DNA of 64,000 bases. Origin: Castellaniella caeni NBRC 101664. GTDB lineage: Bacteria; Pseudomonadota; Gammaproteobacteria; Burkholderiales; Burkholderiaceae_B. Below are positions 44,692 to 52,808 of this stretch, piece after piece. A program made the position numbers and the translations under genes. The DNA lies in contig NZ_BCWN01000004.1 of the NCBI RefSeq assembly GCF_001592225.1, positions 146,603 through 210,602 of the forward strand. Reading direction: 5' to 3'. The notes beneath the pieces are model-generated. The model saw only the letters and a program-made list of their open reading frames with translations, was not told where the DNA came from and searched no databases. The number at the start of each line of letters is the position of its first letter. The first letter of the stretch is position 1.

Positions 44692-44719
44692 ACATGCGGT
44701 CGGTCAGCCGGTTTTCAAG
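44692..44719 (-). promoter_or_regulatory. sigma-32 heat-shock promoter of clpB
   Basis: On the minus strand CTTGAAA (44719-44713), a 13-base spacer, then CCGCATGT (44699-44692). The consensus is CTTGAAA-N(13-14)-CCCCATNT, so there is a single mismatch. It ends 46 bases upstream of the clpB start. Confidence 0.85.
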
Positions 44720-44796
44720 CACAGGCCCCGCAAATAGACACGCCTGACTGACGAGCCATGAATCTGATTTCAGTGTACTCATCTATCCAGCGTCGG

Positions 44797-44820
44797 GCCT
44801 AATGCCTTAGGCACTTTTTT
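44797..44820 (+). terminator. orphan Rho-independent terminator upstream of 44953
   Basis: GCCTAA, loop TGCC, TTAGGC, then AC and six T residues. It is oriented on the plus strand, but no plus-strand gene precedes it; clpB and its promoter lie on the other strand. It may end a small RNA or act as an attenuator. Apart from this and the clpB promoter, 44647-44952 shows nothing else. Confidence 0.55.
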
Positions 44821-44952
44821 GTCCGGGCGGATGCACAATGATCCAGCAGGCAGCTTGCACACACATCGCTGCGCGAACATGTCGCCATCGACATGTGCTC
44901 GCCAAGCCGCCTGCGACAGGCATCGTGCCTGTCATCATCACAGGAGCAACAC

Positions 44953-45378
44953 GTGTCTTTGGTGGCCTACAAAACATTGGAAGCCGTCAACCTGGGCAAG
45001 CTTCCAGTACGCAGCATCGACGATCTGGAATGGATCATGTCCGAGGGGCTGTATGTGCAGCTGTTCAGCGCCGACGGCCAGCGCTCGGTGGACGTACGCT
45101 GCGACCTGCTGCTGGAGGCCATGAACGCCTGCGCCGTCCTGGCCCAGGCCTGCGGCCTGGATGCCACCACCTTGGGCGAAGTGCTGGATCAGGCCGACAT
45201 TGCGCGGCGCCATCCAGAAACCATTTTCGCCCAGCACTTCGTCGCCAGCCACATCCCCGACGCCTACTGGCGCCCCAAGCTGGCGCACATCATCGAACTG
45301 GCCCCCGAAGGCTCAGGCACCCGCGAGGCCCTGCGCTACCTGCTGGCCACGGTTGAATTGCGTGACGTGCTGTATTAA
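44953..45378 (+). CDS. hypothetical protein, 141 residues
   Basis: I do not recognise this protein. It starts with GTG at 44953, seven bases after an AGGAG, and reads VSLVAYKTLEAVNLGKLPVRS. It is soluble-looking, acidic, without signal peptide or membrane helix, with mixed helix and strand. Visible features are LEWIMSEGLYVQLFSADGQRS (a possible beta-hairpin), AMNACAVLAQACGLDA with two cysteines, and IPDAYWRPKLAHIIELAPEGSGTREALRYLL near the C-terminus. It stands alone between clpB and hipA. Codon use is like its neighbours and the ribosome site is good, so I take it as real. Confidence 0.65.
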   Translation: MSLVAYKTLEAVNLGKLPVRSIDDLEWIMSEGLYVQLFSADGQRSVDVRCDLLLEAMNACAVLAQACGLDATTLGEVLDQADIARRHPETIFAQHFVASHIPDAYWRPKLAHIIELAPEGSGTREALRYLLATVELRDVLY

Positions 45379-45407
45379 AGCGGCTGTATCAAGAAACAGC
45401 AACGCGC

Positions 45408-46628
45408 TCACCCAAGTAAACCCCGGCACGCATCGACATCCGCCGCCATCCGCCGTGCCGTCGCACGACGAATCGGAAACGCATCCAGCCGCTGCGCGAA
45501 AGTGCCTGCCTGCGCGAGCATCTGATCAATAAGCGCCCCGGCCGTTTTCAAAGACACACCACCTTCCGATGCCAGGCGCAGCATATGCTGTCTTTCTACG
45601 GCAGCACCTTCACCGCAAATATCCATATGATGCTGGCCCATCGGGCCATCGCTGAACGTCAGGTCGAAGGCAGGCGCCAGACGCCAGCGCCGATCTTGCC
45701 CAAGACACCAGGCAAAGTTCTTTGGGTGATCATCGCGATTGTGAAACAGCACGTTGAAAACCACCCGAGCGTAGGCTTTGCATACCTCGCGCTCATCGCG
45801 GGTCAATAAACGGGTAGCCCGCAAAAAGGCGGTGTAATCGGTGCTGCCTGGCAGGCGAAAGTCTATATGCAGCAGTCCCGCCAAGCTATGCATCGGCACG
45901 CGCACGGCCTGCTGGCGATCGAAACGCGCCACGCCGAAAGCCGCCAGTTTGGGTGACAAATCGAACCACCTGCTCGTTGGCATATCCAGACCGCAATCAC
46001 GGGCCAGCTGAGCGTACATCTGCTCGATGGCACAGACCTCTTTGTGCTCGTCTTGAGCCGGAAACTTCACCAGCCAAGGGACACCGGGGGCACCGCTGCG
46101 CGTGCTGACATTGCCAGTCGCGGCATCGTATTGCACCATGGCCTTGGGCCGTGCCCCCTGTGGCGAACCACCCGCAAGCGCCAGTTCACGCAAAGCGACG
46201 TTTGCTTCTCCCGTCAGAGCCCGATCACTTTCCTTGGCGAGGGTCGACAAATCCCAATCCGGTTCTGACGCATCAAGCCCTGCGGCTGGGGCAAAGCGCA
46301 GGGCGCCCACGGCGCGGTCGCCGATAAAGGCCAGACGATCCAGAGGCCCCGGGTGACGCAACCCTTGTTGACGAAACAGCCGATCCATCAGCAACACCCC
46401 CCAGCCATCGGGCAGACTGTCCGCGATCAGGCCAGGCAGGCGGTGCAGATACTGCGGAAAGTCGCCATACGCGGCAGCACGAAGCTTGAGGTGCAAAGGC
46501 GAGAGCTCCAGCCCCTGGGTCAGCGCCTCAGGCGCATATTCGAACAATAGCGTGGCACCATCGTCTGCCAGGTGGCCCAACAGCCAATCTTCGTCCCAGC
46601 CACAGTAGTAAACAGCCAGCTGCTTCAT
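45408..46628 (-). CDS. hipA: HipA-family toxin kinase
   Basis: A 406-residue Ser/Thr kinase of the HipA family. Landmarks are LPDGWGVLLMDRL in the N-terminal subdomain, the Gly-rich loop GGSPQGARPK (153-162), WLVKFP with the ATP lysine, the catalytic loop HNRDDHPKN (296-304, catalytic Asp at 299) and the DLT metal motif at 322-324. E. coli HipA phosphorylates glutamyl-tRNA synthetase and triggers growth arrest. Length is a little below the classical 440. Its start overlaps the hipB stop by 4 bases (ATGA). Confidence 0.9.
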   Translation of the reverse strand: MKQLAVYYCGWDEDWLLGHLADDGATLLFEYAPEALTQGLELSPLHLKLRAAAYGDFPQYLHRLPGLIADSLPDGWGVLLMDRLFRQQGLRHPGPLDRLAFIGDRAVGALRFAPAAGLDASEPDWDLSTLAKESDRALTGEANVALRELALAGGSPQGARPKAMVQYDAATGNVSTRSGAPGVPWLVKFPAQDEHKEVCAIEQMYAQLARDCGLDMPTSRWFDLSPKLAAFGVARFDRQQAVRVPMHSLAGLLHIDFRLPGSTDYTAFLRATRLLTRDEREVCKAYARVVFNVLFHNRDDHPKNFAWCLGQDRRWRLAPAFDLTFSDGPMGQHHMDICGEGAAVERQHMLRLASEGGVSLKTAGALIDQMLAQAGTFAQRLDAFPIRRATARRMAADVDACRGLLG

Positions 46629-46936
46629 GGGGTTCTCCGGCGAGGTGCCCGCTGCCGCTGCTTGACGGATTCGGCCTGTGCCATCTGGGCGATGGACTGA
46701 CGCTTGAGCACAAACACGTCATCCAGCTCATCTGCCAGCCCCAGCGCCTGCACCACGCGAACCAGCGTTTCAAGCGAAGACTGGCCATTGCCCTCTAGCT
46801 TACGCAACGCCCCAAGCGAAAGGCCCGCCATCTGTGCAAGCTCGCGCTGCGGCAAGCCCTGAGCCAGCCGCTGCGCACGCAAGCGCCGACCCAGAGCTTG
46901 AAGAATTTCTTCTGCAGAACAAAGCGTAAGTGTCAT
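46625..46936 (-). CDS. hipB: HipB-like XRE antitoxin
   Basis: A 103-residue helix-turn-helix protein: RLRAQRLAQGLPQRELAQMAGLSLGALRKLEGN at about residues 18-50 is a Cro/C1 domain. The C-terminal tail is basic (KQRQRAPRRRTP). It would neutralise HipA and repress the operon. It is longer than E. coli HipB by about 15 residues. The 246 bases upstream, to the P450 start, are AT-rich and contain two similar sequences TAAGTG(T/A)CA near 46927 and 46968 that might be operator half-sites, but I cannot confirm this. Confidence 0.88.
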   Translation of the reverse strand: MTLTLCSAEEILQALGRRLRAQRLAQGLPQRELAQMAGLSLGALRKLEGNGQSSLETLVRVVQALGLADELDDVFVLKRQSIAQMAQAESVKQRQRAPRRRTP

Positions 46937-47182
46937 TAAAAATACTTTTGTATGTATAGATCGAACTTAAGTGACACTATACTAGCTCTTATAATATTGC
47001 CTGCCAACCGCCCCTTCGCTGACGGCGCAATGCCCACAAGCAACGCAGCCATATTCTTGAGCAAAATCAAACGTCAGCCAGATAAACTTTTAAATTGCAC
47101 TTCGATCAAATCTTGCCCGGCAGGCAGGTGCTACAGTCGGCTCGACCTTGTCCAAGGCCACTGATTTCCTCCGAAGACAGCC

Positions 47183-48340
47183 ATGACACCCTATCAAGAC
47201 TGGGATCCCCGCGCCCCCGAGGTGCTTGCCGACCCTATCGCCGCCTACGACCGCATGCGCGAGCGCTGCCCGGTGGCTCACAGCGACTATCTGCACCATT
47301 CGGTCTTCCGCCATGCCGACGTGATGCGCATCCTGCAAGATCACACCACTTTCAGCAGCCAGGCCTCGCGCTTCGTCTCGGTGCCCAACAGCATGGACCC
47401 GCCCGAGCACACGGCCTACCGGGCCGCCATCGAACCTTATTTCAACGCCACACGCATGGCCGAGTTCGAGCCCACCTGTCGGCAGATCTGCGCCGAGCTG
47501 GTGGCCGCCCTGCAGCACAACGCCAGCACCGAGATCATGTTCGGCCTGGCGCACCCGTTCGCCTTGCGCATGCAGTGCGCCTTCCTGGGCTGGCCCAAGA
47601 CGCTGTACGAACCGCTGCTGCAGTGGATCAACAAAAAGAACGTGGCCACGCTCTCGGGCGACGCGCACGCCATCGCCGCCGTGGCCACCGAGTTCGACCA
47701 GACCATCCGCGACCTGCTGAAGGTGCGCCGCCAGGCGGGCGACCAGGCACCCGACGATGCCACCACGCGCCTGATGCACGAAACCGTCAACGGCAAGCCG
47801 CTGACCGAAGAAGAAATCGTCAGCATCCTGCGCAACTGGACCGTGGGCGAGCTGGGCACCATGGCCTCCAGCGTAGGCATCATCGCCTACTATCTGGCAG
47901 CCCACCCGGCGCTGCAAGACCAGCTGCGCCACGACCCCAGCCTGGTGCGGGCGGCCAACGACGAAATCCTGCGCATCCACGCGCCGCTCATCGCCAACCG
48001 GCGCACACCCACCTGTCCGGTACGCGTGGGGGCGGCGCAGATCCAGGCAGGCGAGCGCCTGACGCTCATCTGGGCCTCGGCCAACCGCGACGAGGCCGTC
48101 TTTGGCGACCCCGATGAATTCCGCCTGGACCGCGACCCCGCACTCAACCTGCTCTATGGCGTGGGCATCCACGCCTGTCCGGGGGCGCCACTCGCCCGGC
48201 TCGAACTCGAAGCCATGATCCAGGCGCTGCTGGCGGGCACCCGGCACCTGGAGCCCAGCGACGAGCACCCACCCATGCCCGCCATTTACCCGGCCAGCGG
48301 CTATCGGCAAGCCATTTTGATGATCCGGCACGACGATTAG
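47183..48340 (+). CDS. cytochrome P450 with atypical I-helix
   Basis: A 385-residue soluble bacterial P450. The haem-thiolate loop reads YGVGIHACPGAPLARLE with the ligand Cys at 332. The K-helix ExxR motif is EILR (261-264), and PEHTAYR-like sequence (residues 74-80) is the C-helix. The I-helix, where most P450s carry an acid-alcohol pair in A-G-x-(D/E)-T-T, instead reads TVGELGTMASSVG (220-232), so the usual acid and threonine are displaced or absent. It needs a ferredoxin and reductase partner, none of which is adjacent; the iron-sulfur reductase at 25.4 kb is a remote possibility. Substrate is unknown. Confidence 0.88.
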   Translation: MTPYQDWDPRAPEVLADPIAAYDRMRERCPVAHSDYLHHSVFRHADVMRILQDHTTFSSQASRFVSVPNSMDPPEHTAYRAAIEPYFNATRMAEFEPTCRQICAELVAALQHNASTEIMFGLAHPFALRMQCAFLGWPKTLYEPLLQWINKKNVATLSGDAHAIAAVATEFDQTIRDLLKVRRQAGDQAPDDATTRLMHETVNGKPLTEEEIVSILRNWTVGELGTMASSVGIIAYYLAAHPALQDQLRHDPSLVRAANDEILRIHAPLIANRRTPTCPVRVGAAQIQAGERLTLIWASANRDEAVFGDPDEFRLDRDPALNLLYGVGIHACPGAPLARLELEAMIQALLAGTRHLEPSDEHPPMPAIYPASGYRQAILMIRHDD

Positions 48341-48558
48341 GGCGGACATGGCCGCAACCGTGGCGCCTGGGGCACACTGCATAAGCTCATGCGGATTTTC
48401 CATACCAACTGACGGTGATATCGGCGCCAGGAAGGCTACAATTTCAAGCATGAACCATTCAGGGTGACTCGCACCCCGACCGCCCGCTTCGGCAGGTGGC
48501 AATCCAGCGACGAGCACGCCGGGCGCGAGCATCCCGATCTTCTTGAGACCAGCCTGCC

Positions 48559-49389
48559 ATGTGCCAGCTACTGGGCATGAATTGCGCCACGCCCACGGAC
48601 ATCACCTTTTCGTTTACCGGCTTTGCCGCGCGCGGCGGCAATACCGATCACCACGCCGATGGTTTCGGCATCGCGTTCTACGAAAATCGCGGCGCGCGCT
48701 GCTTCATCGACAACACCCCCTGCTGCCAGTCGCCAGTGGCCGAACTCATCAAGCGCTACCCCATCAAGTCGCGCAACGTCATCGCGCACATTCGCAAGGC
48801 CACGCAAGGGGCGCTCGAACTCGAAAACTGCCACCCCTTCGTGCGCGAACTGTGGGGGCGGCACTGGCTGTTTGCCCACAATGGCGACCTCAAGGCATTC
48901 GAACCGGCCTTGCGAGGCGACTATTCACCCGTCGGCCAGACCGACAGCGAACGCGCCTTCTGCTTCATGATGGAAGGCCTGCGCGCCCGCTTCGGCACGC
49001 ACGAGCCCGACGATGCAGCCCTGTTCGCCGCCGTGGCCGAGCTGACGGCGCAGCTGACCCGCTACGGGGTGTTCAATTTCCTGCTCTCCAACGGGCGCTG
49101 CATGCTGGCGCACTGCTCGACCCGGCTGGCCTACATCACCCGCGCCTGGCCGTTTCAGGTGGCACACCTGGTCGATACCGGCACCTCGCTTGATTTTTCC
49201 CGAGTGACGCAGCCCGGCGACTGCGTGTCGGTCATCACCACCAAGCCGCTCACCGACAACGAAACCTGGACACCGTTCAAAACGGGCGAGCTGCTCATGT
49301 TTGCCGATGGCCGCCGACAGCACAGCGAGCAAATCGCCATCCCCGAAGCCATCCAGCGCGCCAACCGCGAAAACCTGGCCTGCGCCTGA
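48559..49389 (+). CDS. class II glutamine amidotransferase (YafJ-like)
   Basis: A 276-residue Ntn hydrolase. The nucleophile is Cys2 directly after the start Met (MCQLLGMNCATP). The glutaminase site continues with ADGFGIAFYEN, IAHIRKATQG and HPFVRELWGRHWLFAHNGDL, which contain the Arg, His and Asn-Gly-Asp needed to bind glutamine. There is no second catalytic domain, so the acceptor of the released ammonia is unknown; E. coli YafJ has the same architecture. It is followed by two small genes on the same strand. Confidence 0.9.
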   Translation: MCQLLGMNCATPTDITFSFTGFAARGGNTDHHADGFGIAFYENRGARCFIDNTPCCQSPVAELIKRYPIKSRNVIAHIRKATQGALELENCHPFVRELWGRHWLFAHNGDLKAFEPALRGDYSPVGQTDSERAFCFMMEGLRARFGTHEPDDAALFAAVAELTAQLTRYGVFNFLLSNGRCMLAHCSTRLAYITRAWPFQVAHLVDTGTSLDFSRVTQPGDCVSVITTKPLTDNETWTPFKTGELLMFADGRRQHSEQIAIPEAIQRANRENLACA

Positions 49390-49434
49390 GAGCGCCCCGC
49401 CGGCCTTCATCGCCAACCCATCATCCAGCGCACC

Positions 49435-49620
49435 ATGAGCACTACCATCGAAACCGACGACCCGCGCCCGGTCGAACCCATCGAACCCGATCTGAACGAG
49501 TGCTGCGGCAACGGCTGCTGCCCGTGCGTCTTCGACACCTACGCCGATGAAAAGCGCGCCTGGCAACAGGCGGTCAAAGAATGGGATCTGCGCCACGCGA
49601 AACCGGCGCAGGCCGACTGA
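49435..49620 (+). CDS. oxidoreductase-like domain protein (PF09791 type)
   Basis: A 61-residue protein with the pattern PDLNECCGNGCCPCVFDTYADE: four to five cysteines followed by V-(F/W)-D-x-Y. This is the oxidoreductase-like N-terminal motif, also found in a human mitochondrial protein, and it may bind metal or an iron-sulfur centre. The C-terminal helix is WQQAVKEWDLRHA. It lies 45 bases after the amidotransferase gene on the same strand. Confidence 0.8.
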   Translation: MSTTIETDDPRPVEPIEPDLNECCGNGCCPCVFDTYADEKRAWQQAVKEWDLRHAKPAQAD

Positions 49621-49720
49621 CCTGCCGGGTTCCCTCGCTGGGCATAGGGTTCCTGCCGCGTTCACGGGGTCGCGTTCCTATAATCAGAAGCTCGACTCAC
49701 CTCATCAGGAATGACGCACC

Positions 49721-49981
49721 GTGGCTTCTGACGCTATCCCCATGTTTGCCGAAAACACCTACCCCCTCGATGCCCGCGGCATCGCCAAGCGCTTTCGCCA
49801 CGCCGCCATCTTCGGCGCGCTGTCGGCCCTGCAGCCGGGCGAAACCATGCGCTTCTGCAACGATCACGACCCCCTGCCGCTTCTGCAGCAGCTAAAGAAC
49901 CACTTCGGCGAAAACATCCAGTTTGAATACCTGGCCCGCAATCCGGGCGAAATCGTCATCGATTTCCACATCGTGCCCTGA
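49721..49981 (+). CDS. DUF2249 domain protein
   Basis: An 86-residue protein starting with GTG behind an AGGA. It carries the DUF2249 core: LDARGIAKRFRHAAIFGALSALQPGETMRF, then NDHDPLPLLQQLKNHF and the closing strand EIVIDF. The family shares the TusA-like fold and often sits beside respiratory or nitrogen-oxide genes, though none is present here. A terminator follows and overlaps the likely left end of the integrative element. Confidence 0.88.
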   Translation: MASDAIPMFAENTYPLDARGIAKRFRHAAIFGALSALQPGETMRFCNDHDPLPLLQQLKNHFGENIQFEYLARNPGEIVIDFHIVP

Positions 49982-50002
49982 GCCCCCTCGCCCGGCCACA
50001 CC

Positions 50003-50027
50003 GCCGCCTCTTGCAGGCGGCTTTTTT
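50003..50027 (+). terminator. Rho-independent terminator after the DUF2249 gene
   Basis: GCCGCCT (50003-50009) pairs with AGGCGGC (50015-50021) around CTTGC, then six T residues. The T run doubles as part of the proposed att sequence. Confidence 0.9.
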
Positions 50028-50029
50028 AT
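50022..50029. other. candidate left attachment site (attL) of the integrative element
   Basis: TTTTTTAT differs by one base from TTTTTCAT, the 8-bp att sequence I recall for Tn4371-family elements. It lies 175 bases before the integrase start, where such elements usually begin. The matching right end was not found in the window, so this is tentative. Confidence 0.35.
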
Positions 50030-50204
50030 TTCAGGATGACTCCAGTACCGCACTTTGCTGGACTACGCCACAGCCATATACAGCAGGTTTATCAATGACT
50101 TAGGCGAGTTCAACATATGCCGGTGCTTTCTGAAACTTGACCCGGCTTCCCTTCTACTGGCTCCTACGAGGCTCCTGGGAATCGGGTCTTTCCGAGGAGT
50201 CATC

Positions 50205-51407
50205 ATGGCTAAGATCAAGCTCACCAAGTCCGCAGTAGATGCGGCACAACCCCAAGCGCAAGCCATCGAGCTGCGCGATACCCTTGTTCCCGGCTTCCTG
50301 TGCAAGATTACGCCGGCCGGTCGCAAGGTGTTCATGCTCCAGTACCGAACGAACGCCGGCGAGCGACGCAAGCCGGCCCTGGGCCTGTTCGGCGAGTTGA
50401 CCGTTGAGCAGGCCCGCTCGCTGGCGCAGGAATGGCTGGCCCAGGTGCGCCGGGGCGGCGATCCGGCAGCGGACAAGGCCGAGGCACGCCAGGCACCCAC
50501 CGTTGAGGAATTGTGCAAGAAGTTCATGGAGGACTACTCCAAGAAGCGCAACAAGCCCAGCACCCGAGTCGGCTATCAAGGCGTCATCGACCGCTGCATC
50601 ATCCCGCTGCTGGGCCGCAAGAAGGTTCACGACGTGAAGCGGCCGGACGTTGCCGGACTGATGGAGAAACTTTCATACAAGCAGACCGAGGCGAACAAGG
50701 CGTTCAGCATCCTGCGCAAGATGTTCAACATGGCGGAGGTGTGGGGCTATCGGCCAGACGGCACCAATCCTTGCCGCCATGTCCCGATGTTCCCTGCCGG
50801 CAAGTCCACCCATCTCATCAGCGACGACGACATGGGCAAGCTGTTCCGGCAGCTCGACAAGATCGAGGTCGAAGGGCTTGAGAACTACGTCATCCCTCTG
50901 GCGATTCGCCTGCAATTCGAGTTCGCCGCCCGCCGCTCCGAAATCGTCACGCTCGAATGGGAATGGGTCGATCTGGAGAATCGGCGCGTCGTCTGGCCCG
51001 ACAGCAAGACCGGCGGCATGTCCAAGCCCATGAGCGAGGAAGCCTACCGGCTGCTTTCGACGGCACCGAGACAGGAATGCAATCCCTATGTGCTGCCGTC
51101 GCCACGCCATCCGGCGCAGCACCTGACCACAGGCGAATATTACGGAGGCTGGTGCCGCGCGCTCAAGGCGGCTGGCGCGACGCACGTGGGGACGCATGGC
51201 ATCCGCCATCGCTCTGCGACCGACATTGCCAATTCAGGTATCCCGGTCAAGGTCGGCATGGCGCTGACGGCGCACAAGACCGTCGTGATGTTCATGCGCT
51301 ATGTCCACACCGAGGACGATCCAGTGCGCGAGGCGGCCGAACTGGTGGCGAACCGGCGCAAGGCGATTACCGGCGCCAAGCAGCCTCCTGCGGAGGCGAC
51401 AGCATGA
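50205..51407 (+). CDS. int: tyrosine integrase of the Tn4371 family
   Basis: A 400-residue phage-type recombinase. The N-terminal DUF4102-type arm-binding domain (TKSAVDAAQPQ, then LRDTLVPGFLCKITPAGRKVF) is followed by a core-binding domain (about 98-180) and the catalytic domain with R244 in AARRSEIVTLEW, H331 and R334 in GTHGIRHRSATD, H357 in TAHKTV and the nucleophile Y366 in MRYVHTE. The GAGGAG ribosome site precedes the ATG at 50205. It integrates and excises the element. Its stop overlaps the start of the next gene by 4 bases. Confidence 0.92.
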   Translation: MAKIKLTKSAVDAAQPQAQAIELRDTLVPGFLCKITPAGRKVFMLQYRTNAGERRKPALGLFGELTVEQARSLAQEWLAQVRRGGDPAADKAEARQAPTVEELCKKFMEDYSKKRNKPSTRVGYQGVIDRCIIPLLGRKKVHDVKRPDVAGLMEKLSYKQTEANKAFSILRKMFNMAEVWGYRPDGTNPCRHVPMFPAGKSTHLISDDDMGKLFRQLDKIEVEGLENYVIPLAIRLQFEFAARRSEIVTLEWEWVDLENRRVVWPDSKTGGMSKPMSEEAYRLLSTAPRQECNPYVLPSPRHPAQHLTTGEYYGGWCRALKAAGATHVGTHGIRHRSATDIANSGIPVKVGMALTAHKTVVMFMRYVHTEDDPVREAAELVANRRKAITGAKQPPAEATA

Positions 51408-52468
51408 CCAGGCGACGGTCATCTGTGGCATCGCCCGCAGCACCGTCGGCGCTGCTGGGCGACATTCGGGCACTGATCGAGGCGGCACGCAAGCGCGCCG
51501 CCTCGACGGTGAATAGCGAGCTGACGATGCTCTATTGGCGCATCGGCCAGCGCATCCGCACGCAGGTCTTGGACGGGCGCCGGGGCGCTTATGGCAAGGA
51601 AGTCCTGCCCACCCTGGCGGCGCAGTTGGTGAAGGAGTACGGCAGCAGCTTTGCCGAGCAGAACCTGCGCCGTATGGTGCAGTTCGCGGCCACCTTCCCC
51701 GACGAGCAGATTCTCGTATCACTGATACGAGAATTGAGCTGGACGCACTTCATCGCCCTGATGCCGCTGAAAGACCCGCTCCAGCGGGACTACTACGCGC
51801 AGATGGCGAGTGCCGAACGCTGGAGCGTGCGCACGCTGCGCGAACGCATCGACTCGATGCTGTATGAGCGCACGGCGCTGTCCCAAAAGCCGGGCGAGAC
51901 GATCGCACAGGAGTTGGCGAAGATGCGCGATGCGCAGCGCATGTCGCCCGCTTTGGTCATGCGCGACCCGTACATCCTCGACTTCCTGGGGCTGCGGGAC
52001 ACTTGGCAGGAAGGCGACTTGGAGGCGGCGATCATCCGCGAAATGGAGTCTTTCTTGTTGGAGCTGGGCGCGGGTTTCAGCTTCGTGGCCCGGCAGAAGC
52101 GCATCCAAATTGACGGCGAGGATTTCCACCTTGACCTGCTGTTTTACAACCGCAAGCTGCGGCGGCTAGTGGCAGTAGAGTTGAAGGTCGGCGAGTTCAA
52201 GGCGGCTTTCAAGGGACAGATGGAGCTTTATCTGCGCTGGCTGGACAAGCACGAACGCGAGCCGGAGGAAGCCTCCCCGCTGGGGATCATCCTTTGCACT
52301 GGCAAGAAGCGCGAGCAGATCGAATTGCTGGAGCTGGACAAGTCGGGCATCCACGTCGCCGAGTACCTGACCGCCTTGCCGCCGAGGGGCGTGCTGGTGG
52401 AGCGGCTACAACAGGCAACGCAGCGGGCGCAGTTGCAGATCGAGCAGCGCAAGACCGACAACGAGTAG
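51404..52468 (+). CDS. YhcG/DUF1016 family PDDEXK nuclease-like protein
   Basis: A 354-residue protein. Residues 15-180 match the DUF1016 N-terminal helical domain (LIEAARKRAASTVNSELTMLYWRIGQRI, then YGKEVLPTLAAQLVKEYG, LRRMVQFAATFPD). Residues 190-335 form a PDDEXK-type nuclease core with DFHLDLLFYNRKLRRLVAVELKVGEF, where D and E-x-K are the predicted metal ligands. The start overlaps the integrase stop (ATGA), indicating coupled translation. In this element family it is a stable companion of the integrase. Its role is unproven; helper of recombination or a defence function are both possible. Confidence 0.85.
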   Translation: MTRRRSSVASPAAPSALLGDIRALIEAARKRAASTVNSELTMLYWRIGQRIRTQVLDGRRGAYGKEVLPTLAAQLVKEYGSSFAEQNLRRMVQFAATFPDEQILVSLIRELSWTHFIALMPLKDPLQRDYYAQMASAERWSVRTLRERIDSMLYERTALSQKPGETIAQELAKMRDAQRMSPALVMRDPYILDFLGLRDTWQEGDLEAAIIREMESFLLELGAGFSFVARQKRIQIDGEDFHLDLLFYNRKLRRLVAVELKVGEFKAAFKGQMELYLRWLDKHEREPEEASPLGIILCTGKKREQIELLELDKSGIHVAEYLTALPPRGVLVERLQQATQRAQLQIEQRKTDNE

Positions 52469-52496
52469 CCCTGCCCCAAGCAGTCGGGCGTCCCGG

Positions 52497-52797
52497 CGTG
52501 CCGCCGTCGGGTTCGCGGGCTGCGCCCCGCGCTTCGTGCCGAATCGCGGCCATCCGGCTTTGGCCCCTGCCGCCTCCGGCCCTGCCGGGCCTGCGTGCTT
52601 CGCTTGCCCAAAAGACGACAGTGTGCAGTGGGCGGGGTGTGGGCGGTCTTGCTGTTCCCTTCACCGTATCACGGCGTTCTCGCCGTCAAGGGCGGCGCGT
52701 GCCATGCACGCTTGCGTCCTGGCGGCCGTCTGCGACCCCTGACTGCTTGCGCTGCGCCGTGCTGGCCACGGTTCCGGGCAATTCCGCCCGAGCAACC
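52497..52797. repeat. direct repeat copy A (about 300 bp, non-coding, structured)
   Basis: Runs from CGTGCCGCCGTCGGGTTCGC to just before the radC ribosome site. Copy B is at 59157-59440, same orientation. Three hairpins recur in both copies: GCGGG/CCCGC (52515-52530), ACGGCG/CGCCGT (52671-52686) and CGGGC-AATTCC-GCCCG (52775-52790). Loops differ between copies in the first two while stems are identical. Short open readings inside are not conserved in frame. This fills the 340-base gap between the nuclease gene and radC. Confidence 0.85.
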
Positions 52798-52808
52798 GGA
52801 GCACGATC

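Noticed and set aside
46966..46981. Sequence resembling the phage SP6 promoter (AAGTGACACTAT)
   Set aside because: Only a partial match and no phage polymerase context; more likely part of the hipB regulatory region or chance.
52536..52742. A 68-codon reading inside repeat copy A
   Set aside because: The corresponding frame in copy B is not preserved; changes between copies respect hairpin stems rather than codons.
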